Positions 54,395-62,812 of a DNA stretch of 64,000 nucleotides are shown here, piece after piece. Source of the stretch: Pseudomonadota bacterium. Its GTDB lineage: Bacteria > Pseudomonadota > Alphaproteobacteria > Rhizobiales > Rhizobiaceae. The stretch's first letter is position 1; the number at the start of each line of letters is the position of its first letter. The notes under the pieces were generated by a model. That model saw only the letters and a program-made list of their open reading frames with translations, did not search any database and had not been told where the DNA came from. The DNA is taken from assembly GCA_023390055.1 (NCBI GenBank), contig JAEWDP010000113.1, positions 62,001-126,000 on the forward strand. The letters run 5' to 3'. A program made the position numbers and the translations under genes.

Positions 54395-55046
54395 GCTGGA
54401 GTCAGCCACCAAGTACATCCGCACCAAGGCAGGCAAAAGGCCGATATTGGACGATGTTAGCCTTATATTCAGCCGCGGGAAGAGCATCGCCCTTCTCGGG
54501 CGCAACGGAGCTGGGAAGTCAACGCTGCTTCAGATCCTGGCCGGCACACTTGAGCTTGATCGGGGCCGCGTCATACGACGGGCGAAGGTGTCTTGGCCGC
54601 TCGGTTTTCAGGGCAGCTTCCAACCCAGTCTCACAGGCGAGCAAAATGTGCGGTTCGTCGCCAGAATCTATGGTGTCGACACGGAGCAGCTGTGCGACTA
54701 CGTGGACAACTTTGCAGAACTGGGGGAGTTCTTCAGAGAACCGGTCAAAGTCTATTCCTCCGGTATGAAAGCACGCCTCGCTTTCGGAATAAGCATGGGA
54801 GTGAACTTCGATTACTACCTGGTGGACGAGATCACAGCAGTGGGCGATAGCAACTTCAAACGAAAATGCAGGGATGTTTTTCGGGATCGGCTGTCAGCGT
54901 CGGACGTGATCATGGTGTCTCACAGCACCAGCACCCTGAGGGAACACTGCGATTGCGGGGTGGTTCTTGAGGATGGCCAGCTCACCTTCTTCGATGATAT
55001 AGAGGATGCCATTAGAGTTCATGATCTCAACATGAAAAGGCGCTAG
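54387..55046 (+). CDS. kpsT: Capsule ABC exporter ATPase KpsT
   Basis: A 219-residue ABC ATPase. Walker A is GRNGAGKST at 38-46, the signature region is VKVYSSGMKARLAFGISMG and Walker B plus switch is YYLVDEITAVGDSNF, the form usual for capsule exporters (DEITAVGD). The conserved H-loop appears in VSHSTSTL. It drives KpsM. The ATG overlaps the kpsM coding end by eight bases, so the two subunits are translationally coupled. Confidence 0.95.
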   Translation: MIELESATKYIRTKAGKRPILDDVSLIFSRGKSIALLGRNGAGKSTLLQILAGTLELDRGRVIRRAKVSWPLGFQGSFQPSLTGEQNVRFVARIYGVDTEQLCDYVDNFAELGEFFREPVKVYSSGMKARLAFGISMGVNFDYYLVDEITAVGDSNFKRKCRDVFRDRLSASDVIMVSHSTSTLREHCDCGVVLEDGQLTFFDDIEDAIRVHDLNMKRR

Positions 55047-55051
55047 GTTTA

Positions 55052-56347
55052 ATGATTTATGGCTCACCAATAAAGCAGGCGGCGAAAACAAGCCCGGCCT
55101 CGCAGGGTTCTACCGCAAAGTCACCGAGCCTTCGCCTTCTGCAGGAGCTTTTGGAACCGCAGGTCACACCGGTTGACCGGTCGGCTCCAACGGACGAGCC
55201 GCAGATTCTTGTACCGCAAAAAAGGCTGCGCTTTCGGCACAAGTTGCTGGTGGCGACGTGCGCCCTTGTAGTGGCAGTTCCGACCATTGCCACCGGAACC
55301 TACATGGCTTTCTTCGCCGCCGATCAATACCACAGCACCGCCTCCTTTTCGGTCAGAAGTATGGACAGTGCGCAGGCCTCCGATATCCTCGGCGTATTTA
55401 CCCAAGCGTCTACCGGAAGCACCTCGTCCGATTCCTATGTGCTTCTGGACTATATCCGCAGCGAGAAAATGGTGCAGAGGCTTGAAACGCAGTTCGACCT
55501 CGATGCCGTTTTCGGTCGAAGAGGATTGGACTTTTTCTACGGCCTGGCGGGCAACCTGCCAATTGAGGAGAAGGTAGAATATTGGCGAAACATGGTCGAT
55601 GTGAGCTTCGATCATACGTCGGGCATTCTTAACCTCGAGGTCAAGGCCTTCACGCCTGAAGACGCTCGTGCGGTTGCCGGGTTCGTCGTGCAAGAAAGTG
55701 AGAAGGTGATTAACGATCTTTCGCTGAGCGCTCGAAACGAGGTACTGGCTGCGTCGCAGCAAGAAGTGGAGCTGGCGGAGGAGAGGTTGGCTCGAGCGCG
55801 GGCGGCCTTGCAGAACTTTCGGGCGGTCTCCCAGGAAGCCGATCCTATCGAGGGCGCTAAACTGGCGGCACAGCTGATTGCGACGCTTGAGCAAAGGCTT
55901 GTTCAGCTGCAGACAGAGCTGCAGACCGCGCTCAATCAAATGGGTGAAGACACGCCACGAATCCGGGTCATGCGCTCAGAGATTGAGAGCTTAGAGGCGC
56001 AGATTGAGGCGGAGAGGCAACGTTTTGGCGCCGGACCTGCGGCGAAGGGGTCGCGAAACGGCCCAGCCTCGTCAGGGGTCGCTGGCCGGATCCAGCGCTA
56101 CGACGTCCTTGAGACCGAGCGAGAGTTCGCGGAACGCACGTACACATCGGCTTTGACAAGTCTGGAACGAGCAAGAATGGATGTCTCGGGAAGGCAGCGT
56201 TATCTGGCTGTCTTCATAGAGCCCACCTTGTCCGAGCTATCGCAGTACCCCTCGCGGATATGGAACACGATCCTTGTGTTCATCGCGTGTGTCTTCACGT
56301 GGAGTTTAGGTGCGATGGCATACTACAATATACGAGACCGAAACTAA
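55052..56347 (+). CDS. kpsE: Capsule export inner-membrane/periplasmic protein KpsE (PCP family)
   Basis: A 431-residue polysaccharide co-polymerase. A first membrane helix near residues 70-92 (LLVATCALVVAVPTIATGTY) follows a cytoplasmic proline-rich head. The periplasmic part contains FFAADQYHSTASFSVRSMDS and a long coiled coil (about 215-320). ERARMDVSGRQRYLAVFIEPTLSE leads into the C-terminal membrane helix WNTILVFIACVFTWSLGAMA. It bridges KpsMT and the outer-membrane KpsD/Wza-like lipoprotein. It starts five bases after kpsT. Confidence 0.93.
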   Translation: MIYGSPIKQAAKTSPASQGSTAKSPSLRLLQELLEPQVTPVDRSAPTDEPQILVPQKRLRFRHKLLVATCALVVAVPTIATGTYMAFFAADQYHSTASFSVRSMDSAQASDILGVFTQASTGSTSSDSYVLLDYIRSEKMVQRLETQFDLDAVFGRRGLDFFYGLAGNLPIEEKVEYWRNMVDVSFDHTSGILNLEVKAFTPEDARAVAGFVVQESEKVINDLSLSARNEVLAASQQEVELAEERLARARAALQNFRAVSQEADPIEGAKLAAQLIATLEQRLVQLQTELQTALNQMGEDTPRIRVMRSEIESLEAQIEAERQRFGAGPAAKGSRNGPASSGVAGRIQRYDVLETEREFAERTYTSALTSLERARMDVSGRQRYLAVFIEPTLSELSQYPSRIWNTILVFIACVFTWSLGAMAYYNIRDRN

Positions 56348-57676
56348 ATGCTGACTGCACGTAGCGCGAGTGATGCTGAGGCAGGGTTTCAAGAGGCGAG
56401 CTCCTTCGATGATATTCGAGGCAAGAGTGTCTTCGCCTTTCATATCCACCACTGGAAACGGCCGATCTTAGAAGCCTATTTCCCAGAAGTTCGTTTCCGC
56501 TATCTGCCTTTCTACCTGTCAGACGCTGAGTTCCGCAAGGTTTGGGTTTCTCAGGTCAAAGATCCGGAGAATTCCGCGTTCCTGGCCTGGGGCATCAATC
56601 TCCCGGAAGAGGCCCACCGTCTGGCGCAGAAAGCTTCGATTCCCGTATATCACATGGAGGACGGCTTTCTGAGGTCGTTGAACCCTCACGCCAGCAGGAG
56701 CCCGCCATTCTCGCTATCGATTGATTCCAGGGTGCCTTACTTCGATTGCAGTGCTGCCTCGGATCTCGAAATTCTTCTGCAGACATATCCGTTTGACCGT
56801 GATGGAGCCTTGATGCGACGCGCCGCAGAGGGGATTGCAGCGCTGCTTGAATTCAGAATCAGCAAGTACAACGGACCGAAAGGCGGAGCCGCCAAGAGCG
56901 ATGTGCGGAATGATAAACCGAGAATTCTTGTCTTAGGCCAGGTGGAAGACGATGCTTCCATCAAAAAGGGCTGCCTGACACCCGTGACGAACAATGACCT
57001 CGTCAGACTTGCAGCAGAGGAGAACAAGGGCGCGGAAGTCATATACAAACCCCACCCGGACGTCCTGAGCGGGGTGCGTAGGGGGCTCTCTGATCCTTCC
57101 GAGGTTGAAAACATCTGCGAGGTCATGCGTGACGCTGTGGCCCTTCCTGATGCTCTGGAAGGGGTGGACCATGTTTATACAATCACATCGCTAGCAGGTT
57201 TTGAGGCGCTTCTGCGCGGTATTCGAGTTACGGTAATAGGCTGTCCCTTTTACGCAGGATGGGGGCTGACTGATGATCGCCAGCTGAACCTGAGAAGGCA
57301 GAGAAAGCTTACATTGCATGAGCTTTTCGCCGGTGCTTATCTGCTGTATCCACGATACTTCAACCCCGTGACAGGTCATCCGTCTGCGTTCGAGGAATGC
57401 CTGGGAATGATCAGTGCATGGCAGGGGATGGGGATGCCACCGTCATCCATCGTTTCCGCCCAACCGACGGATACAGTTAAGTTCGCGCCTTGGGGAGCGT
57501 ACGGTGTTCTGGGTTGGCGCCATCTTTTGACCCTCCCCCTATCAAAGATCATTGCGCATATCGGTGATCAGTCCGATGTGGAGGCCTACAAACGGAACCC
57601 TGTCCACTTCTTCCGCGAGCTGTCGGATCCCAGGTATCGCCGGATCGGGAAGATGCTTTATCCATGGGAACCATGA
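56348..57676 (+). CDS. kpsC: Single-module KpsC-like beta-Kdo glycosyltransferase
   Basis: A 442-residue protein that matches one half of KpsC. VYHMEDGFLRS, then ILVLGQVEDDASIKKG, YKPHPDVLSGVRRG and FEALLRGIRVTVIGCPFYAGWGL (in part) follow the C-terminal module of the 675-residue E. coli KpsC. KpsC alternates beta-2,4 and beta-2,7 Kdo transfer with two modules to build the poly-Kdo capsule linker. Here the first module is absent in this gene. The ATG directly follows the kpsE stop with no gap. A C-terminal extension of about 80 residues carries a further conserved WG and FFRELSDPRYRRIGKMLYP. A related module is encoded on the other strand at 58259-59266. Confidence 0.87.
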   Translation: MLTARSASDAEAGFQEASSFDDIRGKSVFAFHIHHWKRPILEAYFPEVRFRYLPFYLSDAEFRKVWVSQVKDPENSAFLAWGINLPEEAHRLAQKASIPVYHMEDGFLRSLNPHASRSPPFSLSIDSRVPYFDCSAASDLEILLQTYPFDRDGALMRRAAEGIAALLEFRISKYNGPKGGAAKSDVRNDKPRILVLGQVEDDASIKKGCLTPVTNNDLVRLAAEENKGAEVIYKPHPDVLSGVRRGLSDPSEVENICEVMRDAVALPDALEGVDHVYTITSLAGFEALLRGIRVTVIGCPFYAGWGLTDDRQLNLRRQRKLTLHELFAGAYLLYPRYFNPVTGHPSAFEECLGMISAWQGMGMPPSSIVSAQPTDTVKFAPWGAYGVLGWRHLLTLPLSKIIAHIGDQSDVEAYKRNPVHFFRELSDPRYRRIGKMLYPWEP

Positions 57677-57817
57677 AGTGAGGTCAAGCTAAGGCACCCT
57701 GAGAACCGCTGAAGCGCCCTGAAATGCTCCAAGGTTTTTTTGGTGGGGTAGCAACCGCCTTCGTCCAATGCCTCGCTAAGGTTTTGGTCCATTGGAGCGT
57801 TAGAGCGTGAAACCAGC

Positions 57818-58138
57818 ATGCAGATAGACTGGACACCGATACAGGCGCACTGGGACTGGGCTGGGCACATCCTTGAGGCGGCAGTGATGGCTGCCGTCGT
57901 CGCCCTCCTTCTGCGACCTTTGGTTCGATGGCAGCATTCGATCATCATAGGATTTGCCTTTGCCGCGGGACACTTCCATGGCCGGGAAAAGCGCGATTAC
58001 GAGGTGGCGGTCCAGATGCCGCCACCTCATCTTGAGGGTTATTATTTCTGGCAATGGTCCTGGGACCAGTCGACCGATTTCTGGCCGACTGCGGCAGTCT
58101 GCCTGTTGGCCATACTGATCGCCAGTCGCAACAGGTAA
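57818..58138 (+). CDS. Small membrane protein of unknown function
   Basis: A 106-residue protein with two membrane segments, about residues 18-37 (ILEAAVMAAVVALLLRPLV) and 87-103 (FWPTAAVCLLAILIAS), separated by a charged loop AGHFHGREKRDYEVAVQM. The G-x-E-x-x-D-Y loop between two helices is like small membrane proteins found in phage lysis regions of alphaproteobacteria, so a phage origin is possible. I do not recognise a named family, and the start has no strong ribosome-binding site. It lies between the two KpsC-like genes, convergent with the second. Confidence 0.55.
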   Translation: MQIDWTPIQAHWDWAGHILEAAVMAAVVALLLRPLVRWQHSIIIGFAFAAGHFHGREKRDYEVAVQMPPPHLEGYYFWQWSWDQSTDFWPTAAVCLLAILIASRNR

Positions 58139-58258
58139 CCTTCATTCGGCTGGTGATGGTGATATGGTAATCGCTCCGGCAGATAACGAGCCCAGAGCTG
58201 GCTCGGAAAATCTACACATCGCGAGAAACTCGGTCCATCGAAGCCATGGATCAAACAG

Positions 58259-59266
58259 CTAACCGCGACTTGCTCTCCCGCCGGCTAGAAGCCTGATAGC
58301 ATCAACAATGGCAATAGGGCTTCCGTCGTCGGGATTGAAGTATCTGGGATAAGCGACGTAACTGCCGGCGAACAATTCCATTAGGCTCAACCTGCGCCGA
58401 CGTCGATCGATCCTCATGCGGTCGTTGGTCAGTCCCCAGCCAGCATAAAAGGGGGCGCCAAGGCAGGTGACCGGCTTGCCGCGCAGCAGGGCCTCGAAGC
58501 CGAGCAGGGACGTGTTCACATAAACCAAAGAGCACGCCTCAATGGCCGTGTGCGCTGCGATATCGCCGTCGAGTACGATGACGTCGTGGCAGGCCTGTGA
58601 GGACAAAAGCTCGTCCACCTGCAGATCAATACGCGTGGCGGGATGAGGCTTGTAGTAGATCGTGGCTTGCGGGTGGTCTGCTATGGCTGTGGACAACAGA
58701 TCTGCATTGCACAATGGGCGTCGTCCGCCGTACCTCAACGAGGCGTCGCCCGGCACCTGCCCGACGACTAGGATGCGCTCACTAGCAAGGCTACCGACGT
58801 CAATGGTCCGATCTCCCGCTAGATTATACTTGTTCACGTTGTAAACTCTGAGCAGGCTCAGAGCCTTTTCTGCATTTGCCATAAGTTCCTGGTCATTTTC
58901 GAAATCGTGCGTCTCCAGAATAACTTCGAGGTCGGAGGGCCGGTGACAGTCGAAATGGAGAGCCCGCGAATCGACAAGAATCGAAACCGGAGCCGCGCCG
59001 AGCGAGCCGAGGCCGACAGAGCGAATGAAACCATCCTCCACGTGATAGAATGACAGCCCTAGCGCCTTGCACAGTATCCTCAGCGCCGCCGGATACTTCT
59101 TCCCCCAGACGTAAACATGGGGTCTCAGGAAAAGTAGGCGAAGCAGCGACGAAGAAAGAAACAGCTCCACAGGCCGTCGGCTGACAAAGTGGTGTTGGTA
59201 GCCAGGGAACCAACGGGGTATATGGCTCCGCCAGGGCAAGAAACCAACAAAGACCGCATTTTGCAC
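58259..59266 (-). CDS. Second single-module KpsC-like glycosyltransferase
   Basis: A 335-residue protein with the same KpsC landmarks as the gene at 56348 but more diverged: FYHVEDGFIRSVGLGSLGAAPVS (in part), ILVVGQVPGDASLRYGGRR, YYKPHPATRIDL and FEALLRGKPVTCLGAPFYAGWGL (in part). The N-terminus has FLPWRSHIPRWFPGYQHHFV, the start of a single GT module. It would complement the other half-KpsC to give the two activities needed for poly-Kdo, or transfer a different ulosonic acid. It is the last gene of a minus-strand set that begins at the AGE gene near the window edge; the gap to the preceding gene is 34 bases. Confidence 0.82.
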   Translation of the reverse strand: MQNAVFVGFLPWRSHIPRWFPGYQHHFVSRRPVELFLSSSLLRLLFLRPHVYVWGKKYPAALRILCKALGLSFYHVEDGFIRSVGLGSLGAAPVSILVDSRALHFDCHRPSDLEVILETHDFENDQELMANAEKALSLLRVYNVNKYNLAGDRTIDVGSLASERILVVGQVPGDASLRYGGRRPLCNADLLSTAIADHPQATIYYKPHPATRIDLQVDELLSSQACHDVIVLDGDIAAHTAIEACSLVYVNTSLLGFEALLRGKPVTCLGAPFYAGWGLTNDRMRIDRRRRRLSLMELFAGSYVAYPRYFNPDDGSPIAIVDAIRLLAGGRASRG

Positions 59267-59300
59267 CGCAGCATCCTCTTCTTGTGAACTGATGGCACTT

Positions 59301-60515
59301 CTACCCTAGCTTTGCCGACAGCTTAGAGACTACCTTTTTCAACCAATTCGACTTGCCGCTTTTGTGGAGACGACGAGCTATCGCCGGATCGCCGATCTCT
59401 GACAGCAGGTAGGTATATAAATTTTGCGATATGTCAGCCGGACTTGTTTTCGCGGATGAATGTCGAGCGGGATTTTGTGCGAGCTCAATCGCTTCCTGTA
59501 TGAGGAGGGCTATAGTCTCACGAGGATTTGCGATGTGCTCTTCATACCATTCTCGGCTGCAGATGGGACTTGGCATATCGAGATCCAGCCCCTCAAAGCT
59601 GCGGAGAAGCCCCGAGCCGAAAAAGTAAGACATGCCATAGTCGTCATGAGCGCCGAAATCCGATATCAGGGTTGTAGGAATCCCCGCATTCAAGGCTTCT
59701 GCGGCAACCGTCGAGTTTATCGTAAGGCAGTGGGACGCTGCTTCCAACAAAGACGCTACCGGCCGGTAGGTGAACTCGATTGACGTAGGCGTTCGACCCC
59801 GACGCTTCAGCGCACGTAAAACAGCATCCTCAATTGAGAGTTCTGATCTATGTAACGAAATTGTGCCAGGCGCCGCTCTCGGTTTGATGAAAAATTGTCT
59901 TGTTCCACATCGATCCGCAAGAGCAACTAGCTGTTCGCCAAGGTAGAGCCGTTCCAGGCGGCTGCTCGGGATCACGCTCTGTTCGAAGAACACGACGGTT
60001 CCCGGCTCGGTATAATCGGTGCGAACGATTTTCCGCAGCAGGGGCGCTACACCAAAAAGCCTAGCGTTTGAGCTGTCAAAATCGTACGCGGAGCACATTG
60101 TTCGATAGGCGGCCACATCACGCCTGCAGTTCAACCATAGCAAGTCGCACCATGCCCGCGTAGTAAAACTGTCATACATGTGTCGAAGCAGGAGGCCAGG
60201 GAACAGCGCTACGACGACCGGGCGCTGCCCACGGAATTCAGTCATGAGAAGGCGTAGCTGTCGAACAGATGTGCCATCCAGGCTCGCAACAATGATGTCG
60301 TAACCTGCGATCGTCTCCAAAGAGCCGCGACCAGAAAGCCTTATCGTCGGTGACCAGACATTACCCGAGGTGCCAGGGACGCTGCTTATTCCACTCGCGT
60401 TTCGCCCGCCTACCCCAGCGTAGTCAACCGTACAGCCAGCTCGTTTGAAGTGCTCACCCACAAGCAACGCTGCGTTCTGGAATGAATCAAAGGAGGCTAG
60501 AACTAAACAACGCAT
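59301..60515 (-). CDS. Putative glycosyltransferase of the capsule locus (DUF6716-like)
   Basis: A 404-residue protein with a GT-B-like layout: an N-terminal Rossmann-like start MRCLVLASFDSFQNAALLVGEHF (in part), a middle KPRAAPGTISLHRSELSIED and a second domain where CLTINSTVAAEALNAGIPTTLISD resembles the nucleotide-sugar-binding region of polysialyltransferases and KpsS-type enzymes. It follows the CMP-sugar synthetase gene by one base, so it probably transfers the CMP-activated nonulosonic acid onto the polymer. The family number is remembered loosely and the acceptor is unknown. Confidence 0.7.
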   Translation of the reverse strand: MRCLVLASFDSFQNAALLVGEHFKRAGCTVDYAGVGGRNASGISSVPGTSGNVWSPTIRLSGRGSLETIAGYDIIVASLDGTSVRQLRLLMTEFRGQRPVVVALFPGLLLRHMYDSFTTRAWCDLLWLNCRRDVAAYRTMCSAYDFDSSNARLFGVAPLLRKIVRTDYTEPGTVVFFEQSVIPSSRLERLYLGEQLVALADRCGTRQFFIKPRAAPGTISLHRSELSIEDAVLRALKRRGRTPTSIEFTYRPVASLLEAASHCLTINSTVAAEALNAGIPTTLISDFGAHDDYGMSYFFGSGLLRSFEGLDLDMPSPICSREWYEEHIANPRETIALLIQEAIELAQNPARHSSAKTSPADISQNLYTYLLSEIGDPAIARRLHKSGKSNWLKKVVSKLSAKLG

Positions 60516-60516
60516 T

Positions 60517-61704
60517 CTAAGGTCTAGCTATAAGATGCCGCGCGATGAGGACCTCGCTCAGTTCACGCAACGCACCTCGCCCTCCAGATCTTTGCAAGAC
60601 CAGCGCCGCTACTGCTTTGGCTTGAGGATGCGCATCAGCGGGTACAACAGCCAAACCGCACTTTTCCAAGCATTCTATGTCGTTGATATCATTGCCAACA
60701 TAGCAGATCTCGTTCCAATTGATCTGCTTATTCTGTCTCCAAGTATCAAGAGCGGCCAGCTTATCCAAAACATGATGCTGAACTTCCATCTTGAGCTTCT
60801 TGGCGCGGGCAGCAACGACCTTGTTCTGTTCTCTAGATAAGACGAGCAGCTCAAGCCCTTGCTCACGAAGCAGTTCTATGCCCATCCCATCGCTGCGGCT
60901 ACACGACACCCCCTCTGTGCCGTCGGCAAACTGGATCAACAAATCGTCGGTATGGACCCCATCAAAATCAGTTACCAATGCCTTGATTGAGTGCTTCAGT
61001 TTCGCAGTGACGTTAGCCGATGAAAAGACACTCGAGGCGATCGCCTCGGCTAACCTCCAGTCCTCTTCAGTGTCAATCTCGATCGGAGGCGCGGCACACT
61101 CGACAATTCGGGTCTTTCCGCAGAATCTGGTTCCGCTTGCGAGGAAGGCATCTGTCTTCATTGCGTATATCGCACCGGTCTCCCTGTAACGCGGCTGCAT
61201 GTCTTGCCGACGCAACCGCGGCAGTCGGTGATCATGCGTCACACCAGTGGCATATCCGTGCTCATCCATAGCCCAGATAAAGCCGTGGTCTTCCACAACA
61301 GAGAATGCCGCCTGCGTATCGCCTTCGATCAATGCCGCATGAACTCTTACAATGTCCTCAGCGCTTGTGAAAGGCGACGTACACTGCAGGAAGATGACAA
61401 CATCAGGCAAGCCCGCCTTTAGATCGGAACGCATCCATTCAAGAGCGTGGACTATTGCCGATTCCGAACTTGCGGTTCCAGTTGAGATGTCATCGGGCCT
61501 TGGTATGCCTACCGCACCGTATTTCAAGGCAACGTCCAATATCTCCGCAGAATCCGAAGATACATAGACTTCATCAACGCAGGCAGCAGCCTTAGCAGCG
61601 AGAACGCTTCGCCCGACGAGGGGAATACCATTGAACGGCTTTACATTTTTCCGAGGGAGACCAACAGACCCCCCTCGCGCAGGTATGATGGCAACAACTT
61701 TCAT
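60517..61704 (-). CDS. neuA: Acylneuraminate/Kdn cytidylyltransferase fused to a KdsC-like HAD phosphatase
   Basis: A 395-residue two-domain protein. Residues 1-225 are a CMP-nonulosonate synthetase with IIPARGGSVGLPRKN, FLQCTSPF and the acidic end EIDTEEDW. Residues about 238-395 are a HAD phosphatase of the KdsC type with all catalytic motifs: Asp246-x-Asp248 (DFDGV), Ser290, Lys315 and GNDINDIE (Asp339, Asp342). The same fusion is known in animal CMAS and in some bacterial Kdn or sialic-acid loci, where the phosphatase domain can remove the 9-phosphate. It overlaps the NeuB-family gene by one base (TGATG), placing both steps in one translational unit. Confidence 0.88.
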   Translation of the reverse strand: MKVVAIIPARGGSVGLPRKNVKPFNGIPLVGRSVLAAKAAACVDEVYVSSDSAEILDVALKYGAVGIPRPDDISTGTASSESAIVHALEWMRSDLKAGLPDVVIFLQCTSPFTSAEDIVRVHAALIEGDTQAAFSVVEDHGFIWAMDEHGYATGVTHDHRLPRLRRQDMQPRYRETGAIYAMKTDAFLASGTRFCGKTRIVECAAPPIEIDTEEDWRLAEAIASSVFSSANVTAKLKHSIKALVTDFDGVHTDDLLIQFADGTEGVSCSRSDGMGIELLREQGLELLVLSREQNKVVAARAKKLKMEVQHHVLDKLAALDTWRQNKQINWNEICYVGNDINDIECLEKCGLAVVPADAHPQAKAVAALVLQRSGGRGALRELSEVLIARHLIARP

Positions 61705-62642
61705 CAGGTTCCACTACGGAGATGCGCCCCATGCACCTCTTCGCGCCATTTTAGCTTGCTACGCTGAACAAGCTCGACGTCGAGCATTTCCTGCTCCTTA
61801 TAAGAAATCGCCGCACGCACATTTTTCAGGTCACGGCAGAGCCGACGCATCCCGTCCGGCTCCAGGCTTGCGGCGTGATCCGTGCCTTTCCATGTCCGGT
61901 CGAGCGTAAAATGCCGCTCGATGTACTGGAATTCGCCCTTGCCAAAAATATTACGACCAATCACGCCCGCGGTCATTGCAGCGATGTCGGCAGCTATGCC
62001 CAAGTGGTGACCAGAAAAGCCGATGGACTTTACGCGATCACCATATCGTTCCTGCAAGCGATTGATCTCAAGGACGCAGATATCATCGAATGCAACGGGA
62101 TAGCCCGACGTGCATGCGTAAAGAACCAAGTCCTTCGACCGCCCGCGCTCTTCGTAGAACGTCACGAGACGATCGGTTTCTTCGTGCGTTGTCATTCCGG
62201 TTGAAACGTGAATTTCACCATCGTAGTTTTTGCACAAGAAATCTTGAAGCAGATAGTGCTGATTGGTCGCTGACGGCAGCTTAATCAAGTTCGGCTTTAG
62301 TGTGGCTATCTCTTGTGCGGAGGTCAAATCCCAGACGGACGTCGAATACTCTATTCCCATCGATCTGCATTCTTCCTGCAGCTCCTTATGCTGGCCAACA
62401 GAAAACTCGAGAAACTCTCTATGCGCCCCATAGGTGGGGCCATAGGCATTGGCAGGCACCGGGTGGGGCTTATTGTACTCTTCCTGCGTGAGAAGTTCAC
62501 GATTATGCCGTTTTTGAAACTTTGCCACGTGTGCTCCGCACACTTTGGCAGCCACCCGTATGAGCTCCTTTGCGACGTCCATGTTACCCATATGATTGCA
62601 GCCAATCTCTGCGATTACACGGATTTCTTCGTTGTTGCTCAT
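61704..62642 (-). CDS. neuB: NeuB-family nonulosonic acid synthase lacking the SAF domain
   Basis: A 312-residue PEP-condensing synthase. Family motifs are VIAEIGCNHMGN near the N-terminus, KFQKR, the metal/aldehyde region IKLPSATNQH, VSTGMTTHEE, GFSGHHLGIA and ERHFTLDRTWKGTDHAASLEP (in part). Canonical NeuB proteins are about 350 residues and end in a SAF (antifreeze-like) domain that supplies an Arg reading the N-acetyl group of ManNAc in the partner subunit. This protein stops before that domain. The product may therefore be Kdn or another sugar without that N-acyl group, or the 9-phosphate form. It is upstream of the NeuA-HAD fusion. Confidence 0.86.
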   Translation of the reverse strand: MSNNEEIRVIAEIGCNHMGNMDVAKELIRVAAKVCGAHVAKFQKRHNRELLTQEEYNKPHPVPANAYGPTYGAHREFLEFSVGQHKELQEECRSMGIEYSTSVWDLTSAQEIATLKPNLIKLPSATNQHYLLQDFLCKNYDGEIHVSTGMTTHEETDRLVTFYEERGRSKDLVLYACTSGYPVAFDDICVLEINRLQERYGDRVKSIGFSGHHLGIAADIAAMTAGVIGRNIFGKGEFQYIERHFTLDRTWKGTDHAASLEPDGMRRLCRDLKNVRAAISYKEQEMLDVELVQRSKLKWREEVHGAHLRSGT

Positions 62643-62812
62643 GCCAGCATCCTGTTCTCAGTTATAACATCATCCATCGCGATAGCCTGACGGTTACAGC
62701 CTCGTGGAAGGGGGCGCAAGTCGAAATTGGTAGGTTTTTGGCACAGTCCGCCGGGCCGGACAACGCTGATTTGGTGGCCGACAGTATTGTGACCGTTGAA
62801 TCGGGCCAAGCA

